Of a DNA stretch of 64,000 nucleotides, positions 10,811 to 21,310 are shown piece by piece. The translations under genes and the position numbers were made by a program. Below the pieces are notes generated by a model that worked only from the letters and a program-made list of their open reading frames with translations, ran no database searches and was not told where the DNA came from. Each line of letters begins with the position of its first letter. The stretch's first letter is position 1. Origin of the DNA: Kingdonia uniflora (Eukaryota > Streptophyta > Magnoliopsida > Ranunculales > Circaeasteraceae); NCBI GenBank assembly GCA_014058105.1, contig JACGCM010001011.1:2299501-2363500 (forward strand), in the 5' to 3' direction.

Positions 10811-10996
10811 TGGTTTGACTTTTTTTTCTTTTAAATTTGAGATATTTTATTTTATTGATTAAATATCGATTAGCGTTAGACGGTGGGAGAGAAGAGTTAG
10901 TGGGGACGTTAGTGGGTTGGCAAATTAGACACGTATCAATTAGTTTATAGGAGTAGAGAGCCATTCTCTCCACCACGGTGGAGAGGATCCAGACTC
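10811..10996 (-). repeat. Right terminal inverted repeat of the MULE
   Basis: Reverse complement of the left arm with extra sequence near the tip. The extra part includes CTCTCCACCACGGTGGAGAG (10970-10987 region), a perfect local palindrome that could form a hairpin. The right arm is followed at once by the target duplication TTTTACAAG. Confidence 0.8.
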
Positions 10997-11005
10997 TTTT
11001 ACAAG

Positions 11006-11604
11006 CCGATTTAACTAACCTATTACTTAATAATTCGAAGACTTTTTCTCTTCGCAGAAAGATCCCAAATATGAGGTCGATAGTGGAACGTAAAAATTGA
11101 TGATCCCTTACTAAATTCCAACCTGATTAGAAAGATATGTAATATCAACTTGGCATTTAGTTGGAGAGTTGGTTCCATTATCAATGTCAACTACTTTTCT
11201 TATGTGGAAGTTTTCACGGGAAAAATATTAAGATTAAAAAAATCAGTAATAATGCTTGTTATTCTCTATTATTGTGTGAAACAGGATAAGCGCTTCTCAT
11301 AAAGAGAAGTGGAATGCAAATTTCCAGGTGAGACGAGTGCAATCGTAATAAAAATAACTACAGTTAGTGAAACAACAAGGCAAAAGCCTGCCTTAAATAA
11401 TACCAATAATTCTTAAACTCGAAATATCCTGCCAATATTTGATCAATGCAGGAAAACTTTACTTCTTTTGTTCTTATAAACTTCGGAAATTTCTGACTCC
11501 ACAGAAGAATCTGAAGAAAGACTTGCGATTTAGAGAACAAATTGTTCGAAACAGTGAGTTTCCCATTATCTTTCATTCAGCAAATTTCTTTCCTGTTTTG
11601 GTGT
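11006..11604 (+). other. Upstream region of the lectin gene
   Basis: 600 bp between the MULE and the lectin start. It presumably holds the lectin promoter and 5' UTR. An in-frame ATG at 11542 would add 21 mostly hydrophobic residues. I see nothing else identifiable. Confidence 0.4.
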
Positions 11605-12589
11605 ATGGATGATTCTATCCGCATCGGTCCTTTTGGTGGAGTTGGTGGCGATGACTATGACTTTAAGGCAATACATGGGATTAGAAAGATTCGAATCCAG
11701 CATGGTGGGATCATTTTTTCAGTCGAGTTCTCTACCGTTGACGATAACAACATCCCAGTCACCTCGAGAATGATTGGCGGTGAGCATACCGGTTCAAGGT
11801 TCGACAAGGTTAGATCCTTTCACATTTTAATTTGCTTCACAATTACCTGAGTCCGAAGTCGATCAGTTATTCTTTCGGCATGCATTACTGATTTATCATT
11901 CAGATTATATTAGCATACAAAGCAAATAGCTTTATGGGTTGTATTTTTGCAGATTAAAATTCAGTGGCCTAATGAGTACCTGACCTCCATAACTTGGTAT
12001 CAGGGTGGACCCGGTATGAAGCCTGGATACCCTTGTATAAGATCCCTCAGATTTCATACGAACAAGAATGAATATGGTCCATATGGTAGCGAACAACAAG
12101 GCACCAAGTTTTCTCTTTCCATGAAAGGAGGAGCCATTGTAGGTTTTCACGGAACCTCAGGTACAGTACTTGACTCAATTGGAGTTTACTTGAAGCCCAT
12201 CTTATCTCTTTCACAGACAGAAGTGATCACAAAACAGGTACAATGAATTATCTTTAACGTGCTCACTACAAATAGCTAAGTAGTAAATTTCAATTTCTGA
12301 CTTACTCTATACATGACTGCAGTCTAGTCAAGTTCTCAGAGTTATTAGTGAAGTTCCACCAGATGGAGTTAATCCTTGCAACCCAAGGGATGACGGTGTT
12401 TTCACCGGTATAAAGGGAATTTACGTGGAGAAGGCGAAGGCGTTAATACAGCCTTTGCTGGTGCAAGATAAGAAAAATAATTTATTAGAGAACATAGCCA
12501 CTACATTGGATAGATGCTTCGAAGAACTACGACAACCATTCATCGACTATTTTGGGATTGAATGTTCTTATCAACGCAAAGACAGTTGA
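11605..12589 (+). CDS. Jacalin-related lectin with extended C-terminus (3 exons)
   Basis: Three exons join in phase 0: 11605-11808, 11953-12237 and 12323-12589, giving 251 residues. Donors (CAAG|GTTAGA, ACAG|GTACAA) and acceptors (TTTTTGCAG, GACTGCAG) are clear. Residues 1 to about 150 are a jacalin fold: IGPFGGVGGDDYDF at the start, a middle WYQGGPGMKPGYP region, then LRFHTNKNEYGPYG and the sugar-loop motif GTVLDSIGVYLKP, which fits GxxxD. Such proteins bind mannose or galactose glycans, usually in the cytoplasm or nucleus. There is no signal peptide if MDDSIR is the start; starting at 11542 would add a hydrophobic stretch. The last 90 or so residues (ending near LRQPFIDYFG) are not jacalin and I do not recognise them. 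The 1.8-kb LTR element inserted about 210 bp downstream. Confidence 0.85.
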
Positions 12590-12796
12590 AGCATGACAAT
12601 GTTGCCAATATTGTGAAGCTACGATGTTTCTAGAGCGATCTATGTATTTGACACTCACGTTACTATTAGTCATTAAACTTAGTTTCATTGGTAAAGGCTG
12701 TAAGGATTATGATTTTACTGTGGTTGGCAGTTTTTTTTTTTTGGCTAAAAAACTCATTGGTTGGTCCAATGTGAAGGAGGCCACTAATACATTGCA
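12590..12796 (+). other. Probable 3' UTR of the lectin gene
   Basis: Short AT-rich stretch between the lectin stop and the target duplication of the next element. It contains a run of 13 T's. No gene seen. Confidence 0.45.
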
Positions 12797-12801
12797 CCAT
12801 T

Positions 12802-13127
12802 TGACGTGAATCTACGAATGCGGAAGCAAGATTCGTAAGAACAATCACGTGCTAATCTAGATTTAGAGAAACTAGGGTTTCTACTAGGATAACTTCAAAT
12901 TTTCATTAATAACTAAGTGAGAAGATTACACCACTCTCTCCCTTTATAACTAAGGTTTCCCGAAGTTCATTCCTACTATAACTCCCCTAACCAATTAAAT
13001 TAGGAAATTAACCTAGAAAAATAAAACTGCTAATAAACTACATGAATTTCTCCAATATAGCATAAGCTAAAGCATAAACATAAACATAGGTCGTGGTAGA
13101 CGACCCTATGAGGGACGTGCCACCTCA
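12802..13127 (-). repeat. 3' LTR of the pol-less element
   Basis: 326 bp, reversed relative to the plus strand, matching 14294-14620 and the reverse of 1070-1395. The adjacent interior (13128-13190) matches the pre-LTR sequence at 1000-1069, which confirms the orientation. Confidence 0.85.
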
Positions 13128-13546
13128 AACTCTCCGTCTGAGAAGATTCCATCAACGAAATCAAGGGGGCGGTGCTTCAGAGGACTCACGCACGAATCTT
13201 GACGTCTTTCGCGGATTTTTTCATGTCCATTCATTGTACCCGAGAGTGGGGGTACGATGTCGTTGCCGACATCCTTATTTCCATTGACGTCCAAAACAAA
13301 GGAAAACTTGGTGATCCTCTTCGTGAAACTCGTTAAAAATCCTCCCAAAATGGATCAACAACAGGTGGTTGTTCGGACTTGCTTTGGGCCCTTTATGAGC
13401 TTGTGCACTGCTAGAACACACCTTTTAGTTGATTTAAATCACTAATGGCATGCCATACAATATTCCCCAAGGCATGCTCTTGTGTGCCAATAAGTTTGTA
13501 TGTCATGGCATGCCTTATGACATGTCCAGAAGATGTAACAACTGTT

Positions 13547-14242
13547 TCAATCTTTCTTTTTCTCAATCGCGAACCTATAGCGTTTAGAGTAAAGAAAACC
13601 GTGATTTTCCTCCTTTAATCTCCTGTCTCTACTATCTATAAACGGTTCCTCTTCTTCTGGTTCTTTCATCCAATCGCGAAGACGAATCTGTGATTGGTAT
13701 TCGGGAAAGATCGTGGGATATCTCGACTTCGACTGGAGCATTGGACGGAGCGGCTTTGGGAGCAGGTCTGGCAGTTTTGGTGTTAGCTTGGGTCTGATTT
13801 GGGCCTCATAGGCTAGGGTTTGCTGCCGGCTTGCCCAAACAAGGAAATCTATTTTTGCTAGCTCCACCGGTACTGTTGCCGTGTCGACTACTGTTGAAAC
13901 TGAGGTCGGCGTTGGTAGGCGTTGTTGGGTTATCTCTCCGTGAGAACCCGGTGTTTGGATGGTGTTTGTCGTGGTGGGCCCTTTGGGTACTACTTGGACT
14001 CCGATTCCCTCACCATTACAAGCTTCGGTTTCGACACCTAGACTTGCAAACGGATTATGAAGATCGTCGCTCCTCACGACGACGCTTCCCTTAAGAGAGG
14101 GGTATTCTAATACGCCCAACGGAGGTGGTTGGGGGGATAAGAAAAATGTTCCTTTTCCAAAAGCCTCGACAAACTTATCCGATATCCTCACCACATCTTG
14201 AGCGAGTGTAGGCTTCTTCGTCGTGGGTCTTCCACAAGGCAT
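13547..14242 (-). CDS. Gag-like N-terminal ORF of the pol-less element
   Basis: An open frame of 231 residues from MPCGRPTTKKPTLAQDVVRI, starting just after the primer site. The 262-residue version starting in the LTR is less likely. The protein is rich in Pro, Thr and charged residues, with a PPAEE-like linker style. It has no zinc knuckle, so it represents the front part of the family's gag. The back part is seen in the fragment at 1-963 and appears deleted here. An intact frame in an old element is notable. I do not recognise a host homolog. Confidence 0.55.
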   Translation of the reverse strand: MPCGRPTTKKPTLAQDVVRISDKFVEAFGKGTFFLSPQPPPLGVLEYPSLKGSVVVRSDDLHNPFASLGVETEACNGEGIGVQVVPKGPTTTNTIQTPGSHGEITQQRLPTPTSVSTVVDTATVPVELAKIDFLVWASRQQTLAYEAQIRPKLTPKLPDLLPKPLRPMLQSKSRYPTIFPEYQSQIRLRDWMKEPEEEEPFIDSRDRRLKEENHGFLYSKRYRFAIEKKKD

Positions 14243-14279
14243 CCTGCTTTTGAAACTTACTACACCAGATTCTAACGTA

Positions 14280-14291
14280 GCTCTGATACCA
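14280..14291 (-). promoter_or_regulatory. Primer binding site, tRNA-iMet
   Basis: On the minus strand this reads TGGTATCAGAGC, the standard complement of the plant initiator tRNA-Met 3' end. It lies 2 bases inside the 5' LTR and fixes the element's orientation. Confidence 0.9.
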
Positions 14292-14293
14292 AT

Positions 14294-14620
14294 TGACGTG
14301 AATCTACTAACGCAGAAGCAAAAAAGAACAATCACATGTTAATCTAGATTTAGAGAAACTAGGGTTTCTACTAGAATAACTTCAAACTTTCATTAACAAC
14401 TAACTAATGAGATTACACCACTCTGTCTATTTATAACCTAAGTTTCCCTAAGTTCACTCCTACTATAACTCCCCTAACCAATCCAATTAGGAAACTAACA
14501 TAGAAAAATAAAACTGCTAATAACCCACATGGACTTCTCCAATAAAGCATAAACTAAAGAATAAACATAAACATAAGTCAAACGGGTAGTAGGCGACCCT
14601 ATGAGGGATGTGCTACGTCA
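14294..14620 (-). repeat. 5' LTR of the pol-less element
   Basis: 327 bp running (minus strand) from TGACGTAGCACATCCC at 14620 to TTCACGTCA at 14294, followed by the primer site. It is bordered by the CCATT duplication. Confidence 0.85.
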
Positions 14621-14625
14621 CCATT

Positions 14626-15235
14626 ATTCAAATAAAAGGCGCAGGTGGTATTAAAATCTATAATATGAAAACCTATAGTGATGTTCTCTTCAAGACTTTC
14701 ATGTAAGTTAAGACATGAAAATGAGGCTTACTAGTGCATCTGGAGCCACTTTTGAATGTCCCGTAAAGCTAATGATTGATCTCATATTGTAGAGCAAGAA
14801 TGCAATTTTTAATGACTTTGAAGTTTCTTCGATGGTTTAAATTTGCAAAGATTTGATCTTTGGAGCAAACAATTCAATTGTTATAGGAAGGTGTCAATTG
14901 GAGGCTTGGGTTAAGCTCTTCACATTTTGTAACTCACATTCATGTAGAACTTTGAGAAAAAAAAACTTTATCCATTATCCAATATCCCGTCACTGGTCAC
15001 GACACAAACACACTTAAACCACCATTAAATGTTTAAACAAATAGTATTGTGCATATAAACTGAATCATCTACAAATTGAGGTTCCACCATTGCGAACAAC
15101 ACTTCCAGTTTGAGAAATGAGTAATCATGCATGTAAATAATCTTGCACAAAAATGCAAGTGTCATAACTAGCCCTTGCTTCAAATCTGGCGGCTAGAGGA
15201 GTACAAATTAGAAGTGATTTGTTGTTGAAAGTTAA
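14626..15235. other. Unassigned spacer
   Basis: 610 bp of AT-rich DNA between two elements. A short part (about 15095-15140, TTGAGAAATGAGTAATCATG) resembles 1400-1440, possibly an old shared repeat. No gene seen. Confidence 0.35.
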
Positions 15236-15773
15236 TGATCCAGGAAGATCTAAGCACTAAATCCCTCCAAAAGAAGTCAAGTCGTTCGAATGCGCCTTGG
15301 ACCCGTTCGAACAAGTTTGAAGCAAGGTCAAACCAAAGGTTTTGTTAATCATTCTAGGCAAATTTTCCAAGGTTGTTCGACCAGCCGTTCGAACGAGTCA
15401 AAGAAAAGAAGGCCAAAGGTGAGGTCATTTCGAACAGAGATATGTTATGTTTGAACAAAGCCTATTATGAGTTTTTTGTTCAAACAAAGAAATGTTTTGT
15501 TCGAACAGAGCCGCGACTACTTCTATTTTAGGTCATTTTAAGGACAATTTAGACTTATATTGTAACTATGAAACTTGTTACCTATTAAAGGAAAGACTAG
15601 GCAATGTAAAAGTGGGAAATCTAGAGATCCAAGTTGTAATCTAGAACTTAGGGTTTTGGAAGAGTAATTTATTATAATCAATCAATTGAGCAATACAAGT
15701 TCTTCTTAGGAGATTTAACCCACCAAATATTGTGTTCTTCATTTAAGGAAGTCTCTAATTTGATTATGGATTA
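15236..15773 (+). repeat. 5' LTR of a TTCGAA-rich gypsy element (copy E3)
   Basis: 538 bp from TGATCCAGGAAGATC to GATTATGGATTA, followed by TAGTATGAGATTTTGGAG, a decayed tRNA-iMet-type primer site. It matches the LTRs at 43559 and 47548. Confidence 0.85.
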
Positions 15774-15775
15774 AG

Positions 15776-16803
15776 TAGTATGAGATTTTGGAGTTACAAC
15801 TCTCTGGGGGCTGTTGGTTTATGGTCTCTACACGTGATCGATTTAAGCAAACGAAAAAGAGAGGTAAGTCCGATGAAGATTTAAAGAAAACCTAACTCGA
15901 AGAAAAACTTGAATACAGATATGGGTGATTCAGAAGATTGACTCTCAAATCTTAAAATCAAGTTTCTAACCTAACTACTACCCTACCCCAGGGGAGTTAG
16001 TAGAACCGTTAGCTCTCGGGAACCTCTCTAAGGTATCTACTCGACTCCGTGGAAGAAAAATCGATTATTGGTAAGTCTTTGAATCTTATGCGTAATCTTC
16101 GTATAGATTTTAACTGGATAGATATGTTAGAGACCTATAATTCAGTATATAAATACTTGAATGCTCAGAAAATTTATTTTTTGATATTAAAATTCGCAAG
16201 TCATGCACTCACGTAGTTGAAATCTTATAAGAAGCGCCATATTGTAGAAAGTTTGAGTTGGAAAGAATTTAAAGTGTTAGCTAGGAAATAGTTTTATACA
16301 ATTATGTATGAGTGGAATAGATAGTTTAAATGACATTATTTACACTAACAACATGGATAACCAATACAAGGGTACACTATGGAGTTTCATAACAAAGCTT
16401 TGGTTTTAAACATCGATGTGGATGGGTATGAGGTGTTCATGAAGTACATGAGGGGTTTGTCAGAGTCTATTAGAAGGGACTTGAAATTCTTTAATGTAGC
16501 AAATATCGAAGATGCTACCGTAACAACGATTGCCATTGAAGGCAAGTACTTGAAGAGTGAGAAGAAGTATGATAGGAACATGTCGGGGTTCACGTCTGGG
16601 TTGAGGAATGAGCATAAGGGAGAGTCTGAGGGAAAGTGGCCTTCGTCCAAGGGGAATTATTACAGTTATTATAAGGCGAGTGGGCATATTTCAAATAAAT
16701 CTTGGAAACTTCACCCCGAGCTTAGGCCGAAGGGGGAGAAGAGCAAAAAAGATAAACATACACTAGCTACAGTGATTGTTGACCTTCCAAATTTAAATAA
16801 ACT
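15776..16803 (+). pseudogene. Gypsy (chromovirus) gag fragment of copy E3
   Basis: The leader and gag follow the same order as in 44129-45300. The best open part (16379-16803) reads EFHNKALVLNIDVDGYEVF and then a knuckle-like NYYSYYKASGHISNKSWKLH, where several zinc-binding Cys are lost. It stops matching the sister element near 16803, right after a DLPNLNKL motif. Beyond this is about 20 bp of AT-rich DNA and then another LTR. Pol and the 3' LTR are missing. Confidence 0.8.
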
Positions 16804-16865
16804 GAAACAAATAAATATATAAATTATGACGCCCTACCGAATGTTGGGCAAATCTACCCGAGTGT

Positions 16866-17953
16866 TGATCGATTTATAAACCGACATCTTAAAAGACCCG
16901 CAAGCGCACGGTGCACCATTAAGTACAAGGGTAAGCGAGGTCATATCCCAAAAGACTTGTGGTGCGAATTATACTTCGAGCTACTAGTTTTATCCAATAA
17001 CAATGAGTTTGTGTAGGTTTTGAAATAAAAAGAAGAACGAAACAAATTACAAGATAAATTGAAGTGGAAACCAAGACATCGATTCTACTCTACCCTTATA
17101 ACTGTTTGATAACATAAATAATTAAAGTAAATTATGAGTTCCCGTATCGCATATCTTTGGTCGGGCATACGCAATACATCAAAAGATACAAGAGATTTAG
17201 TAATTGAGAGCTACCCATAAGCCAGCTTATTCAACCATGGTCTGGTTGATAAGTATGGATTATGTTATCTTCTTCATGTTCCTAACCTATCTTGTTATGG
17301 TCCAACAAGATGGTATGGTCAAGCATAAGACGAATGAATACGAATATGTAATATTCTGGGATAAAGATAAAGTAATTATTCTAACTAAGGTACACAATCT
17401 ACACTAAGGCTACATTGGGTGGAGCTTTCTCTAACCTTGGCTAAGAAGATTAGCTACTCATCCCTTTGATCATTGTCATACTACTATTACTACTATAAAA
17501 GTAAAAGATAAGAAAAAAAGAGAAGAACAAGAACTTTATTGCTTATTGAATCTAGATATTTACACTCTCTAAGATAATCCCTCATGGGTGAAATTCCTCT
17601 CCTATTTATAAAGTATAGGAAGGGTTACTGAATATCACCATTAATATAAAATTCCCTAAACAATGCCTAAAATCATGCATAGATATTATAATTTATGAGA
17701 ATAGTATCTATATCTAATTCTCTTTAATGGGCTTCCATGTATGGGCCTTTGGTTGACAACTTCAAATGAGAATCATTGTTGGAGTGCATTACCCTTGTTC
17801 TTTGTTAAAAACCAAAAAAATGTACGACTTGTTTATCATGTGACCAATTTTTGTAAATACAAACAAAAACACTATTAGTGTCACATTTATTTAATAAATG
17901 ACTAGGTAGATATAAATTTAGGAGTTGTACATGCAAATATTACGTGTCTATCA
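16866..17953 (-). repeat. 3' LTR of the Athila/Tat-like element
   Basis: 1,088 bp, starting TGATCGATTTATAAACCGAC on the plus strand and ending GTGTCTATCA. The short TGAT...ATCA ends are inverted copies. The open frame at 17204-17407 is a shared LTR frame, not a gene. Confidence 0.85.
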
Positions 17954-20267
17954 AATACCTCTGAACTTATATTTTGCTAGTTCTCGAGCAAAAGTAAACA
18001 AAAACCATTTTTGCATGTCACACGGTTGCATTTAGGGTATGTAACAAACCGTTAAACCTCCAGGTTTAGCCTGGTGGACGAGTGTTGTCTCGTGAGGGTT
18101 TGGAGTGACTATACCCACTAAAGTCAATAATGACATTTTAAGCAATTCTAGAATACATATGACTCATTTCCTGGGAATTTATCCTTACTTAGTTGCGACA
18201 AAAAATATACCAATGATAAAAATCCTTAAACTTGTTATTTTTCTAAGTATACTAAAAAATATTTTAAGTTTATCCGAAACTAGAGGTACTACCTCAAGAT
18301 TAGAAAGAGATTCAAGTATTTTTCTTTAGCTATATTTGAGTGTACAATGAAAATAGTTTTATTGCCTAATACGTTGTCTAGAATAATTTACTCAGTTTTT
18401 GGTAGTTTAGTTCTTATTGGAATAAATTCAACGGTCAGTTCGACAAGTACCTTAGTCAATTCGTCTTCCTTGAATTTTACTTTCTCTTTTCTTTTCTTTT
18501 ACAAGCTTTTTCTTATTAAGTACATTGTTTCTTAGTGAAGCCTCCATTACAAGGAGTTTTCGGTCGATAATCCCTGCAGTTGGCTAAGGTTGCTAGGTGT
18601 GGTGCCCCATCATGACCTAAACTCAGGATTCTCACAAATATTATTTTCTTATGTTTCTTTCACATAGTTCATGGTCAAACTCGAGATTGGTGATAACTTT
18701 TCCTCTTTGAGCTCTTAATCATGCGAGTAGCCTTGCAGCGTGAAAGTTTTTAGAACATATTTGGCTTATTATTTATTCTTAGGAATAAACTTATTCTTTG
18801 GCAGTTGTCTCCCTTGTAGCAAACTATTCCTAACATAAATGCTAAATTTCCCTTATACTGAGCAAAAATCTATTAAAGATATTAATTGTAAAACTACAGT
18901 GAAGTGCACGTTTTCAAAATGTGCCAAGTTAACTTGAATTAGTCACTAATAAAAAGATAGTAAATCTATGTTAAGATATTCTAAAATATTATAGTGTATA
19001 CTTGGTACAATTTCAAAATTTAGGTTTTTTCATAATATTTATGTAAAGGTAAAATCAGTTTAAGTGTTTAGAAATTCGTCAAAAATATATCATAAATTGT
19101 CAAAGTGCCATTATTTCACTTTTCTTCAAAAAATATTTAAAAAAATGTTTTCCTTCCTCCAAACTTAAATGAAACACTGTCCTCAATGTTTGAGGGCATA
19201 AAAAAAATAACGAAATAAAAACTAAAATTTCCCACTTGAATGTGTCATGGGTTGCCTCTCAAGAAGCGTTAAGTTTACTATCTTCAGCCAGACGAATATA
19301 CCCCCAAACTTAAAATTTTCAATATGACTTGAAGCTACGAAGTAGAAATGGTGATGCACTATCCTGGTTGCAAATTCTCTTTCAAAAACCAAAAAATACA
19401 TGAATAACGATCCTTAATATTAGCCCTTAATTGGGCAGATATATTATGTAAAAACCAGAGAGAGTTTAAAGCTAATTCTTTATGAAAAAGATTTTTTCTA
19501 AAAACTTTGCCTATCATTTGATGATTCCAAGTTGAAAATCTTAGACAAATCAAGAAAAACTATTTTCTTCAAGATAAAGCAAATATATACCCATTGAACA
19601 TTTTTTCCTTTAGAAATTTCAATACAATTATATGATTACTACATATTGTAGTAAATAAGAAGATTGGTATGCAAGTATTCATCCCCAAAAATGTACTAGA
19701 TTCAAAACTCGATTTTCCTGGAAATATATTTTCTTTGAAAAATTTCAAAACTCCCATGTTATCGTTGATATTCCAAAAAATGTGATAGGTGGTTCTGACA
19801 AAGCAAGTTCGTGAGGCATCCTAAAAATTATAATTTTTCAAAAATATATTTTCTTTTAGTAGAAGAAAAACTATATAACATATTTGTGGATGTGAAGATC
19901 CGGGAACAATTGACCCTAACAAAAATTTAAAATTTTTGTGCCTAAAATCACAGCTTATCTCAAGGGACTCATCCTGACCATTGACGTGGATATTCATTAG
20001 CTTAAGGACATGACCAAGTTGAAAAATATTTTTAGATGCTAATGATTGTACCATTTCACGAATCTCAGGATCATTCGAGTCCTCAAAATAATTTTAACAT
20101 TCATTAACAAAAATACAATAAGAATTATCTCCGTACAAGTCCTCAAAATCATTTATGGTCATGGTACCCTCATTAGGCTCGTGAAATGGAAATGTAGGCA
20201 TAGGTATAGGTGTGGTTGGTGAATGAGTAACCAAAGCAGAATCAGCCCCCAAAAATAGTGGTATATC
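17954..20267 (-). other. Non-coding 3' region of the Athila/Tat-like element
   Basis: 2.3 kb between the gag remnant and the 3' LTR. Minus-strand frames here (for example at 19821-20054, 19569-19757 and 19359-19553) share short phrases such as FLLKENIF and FLKENL, as if an approximately 210-bp unit were repeated and diverged. I do not see pol motifs. Confidence 0.5.
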
Positions 20268-21310
20268 CTATAAAGAAGGGTCGTCCACCCACTGGTTTTT
20301 AACATTGTAATTTGTGTCAGGTGGACGCGGCTCAAGGCAAGGCTGAGGTGACTCATAAGGAGACTGAGAAGGAAATGACAGGTTGATAACATCTACAACA
20401 GGTTTGATAATTTCTAATTTCTTGACTTTGGCGCAAATATCATCATCTACAAATTCCTCGCAAATTATCGTATAATGAGATGGTGATTCCATATATTCAT
20501 ATTTTATCTCGCCATCATCATCGTCAGAAAAATCATTAGAGGAGAGGGACAAATATTAAGTCTCGATCATAGTTTCCTCAAAATAATTTATTGGGTTAAC
20601 AAATGAAATGATGGATGGTGACATCGGTGGTTGAATGCTAAGGGCTAAATTTAGAGGTAATTGAGAAATAATTGTATTAGACATGATAGCTGCTTCTTTA
20701 AGATCTTCTTGTGACATAGGATCGTCGACCTTAAAATATTTATCTTCTAAATCTGTCTCGTAATATGGTATCCATTCACCCCACGGAGAAAATATTCATT
20801 GAATACGCTTGAATTCATCCATTTCTAAATCACAAGGGGATTTAACTTCTAGTTGTTCTCCTTTATTGCTTAGAAGTTTTTCATGCTCTATTTCATTCCA
20901 CGTAGTTGACAACTGAGTTTTCTGAGTCTCTAATCTAGAGATAGATTGGGTACCAAAGTCTGTTGTTGAAATTGCATCATTTGTTGCTGAAATTGTAACG
21001 TTTGTTTTTGACTTTCCATTGATTGTTATATAAAGAGAGTAAGGGTATCTTCCAAAGATGGTTTAGGTGGAGCAGGTTGGAACTGATTGGATGATTAGAT
21101 AGACTGATTGGCCTGTATATATGAATAAGATTGGAAAGGTTCCACGTATTGAGAATTTTGGTGATCCCATGATTGAAAATTATTTTGAGGTTCTTGCGGG
21201 ATGTCGAATTATAAGCTGTATGGATTCCAATGTTCTTGCATGCATGACATTTTGAAATAAAAGCAACACCCAATGCAGTAAATAACCAATCAGGCCTAAA
21301 CTCTGGCACA
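20268..21310 (-). pseudogene. Gag remnant of the Athila/Tat-like element
   Basis: Minus-strand translation across frames gives Tat/Athila gag-style text: NQFQPAPPKPSLEDTLTLFI, then SMESQKQTLQFQQQMMQFQQ and a hydrophilic tail. The longest clean frame (20268-20552, 94 residues) is acidic (SDDDDGEIKYEY). Numerous stops break the gene. No zinc knuckle was recovered with confidence. Confidence 0.65.

Larger units (their letters stand above)
4058..10996 (-). mobile_element. Mutator-like element (MULE), FAR1 type, with nested insertions
   Basis: The ends are long inverted repeats: the left arm (4058-4207) is the reverse complement of the right arm (10811-10996). Both contain TGTCTAATTTGCCAACCCAC and the block ATTTAATCAATAAAATAAAA. 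The outer tips GAGTCCAGATTCTCT and GAGTCTGGATCCTCT also pair. Flanking target duplications are TTTTACAAAG at 4048-4057 and TTTTACAAG at 10997-11005, one base different, which fits the 9-bp duplication of MULEs. Between the arms lies a minus-strand FAR1-type transposase pseudogene. A gypsy/copia chimera (5079-8847) and a solo LTR (9551-9953) inserted later, so the original element was near 2.8 kb. It cannot move on its own. Confidence 0.85.
12802..14620 (-). mobile_element. Complete pol-less LTR retrotransposon (TR-GAG-like)
   Basis: A 1,819-bp element lies between perfect 5-bp duplications CCATT (12797-12801 and 14621-14625). Its LTRs are 326 and 327 bp and begin TGACG or TGAGG in element orientation. 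A primer site for tRNA-iMet lies just inside the 5' LTR. The 1.15-kb interior holds one reading frame (13547-14242) and no protease, reverse transcriptase or integrase. The LTR family is the same as at 1070-1395, where gag with a zinc knuckle ends next to the LTR. The structure matches the described class of gag-bearing, pol-less terminal-repeat elements. It must borrow enzymes from another gypsy element. The LTRs differ by roughly 10-15% by eye, so the insertion is old. Confidence 0.85.

Noticed and set aside
17204..17407. 67-residue open frame repeated at 23045-23248
   Set aside because: It lies inside the two LTR copies of one element and has no protein similarity. It is repeated only because the LTR is repeated, and on the strand opposite to the element.
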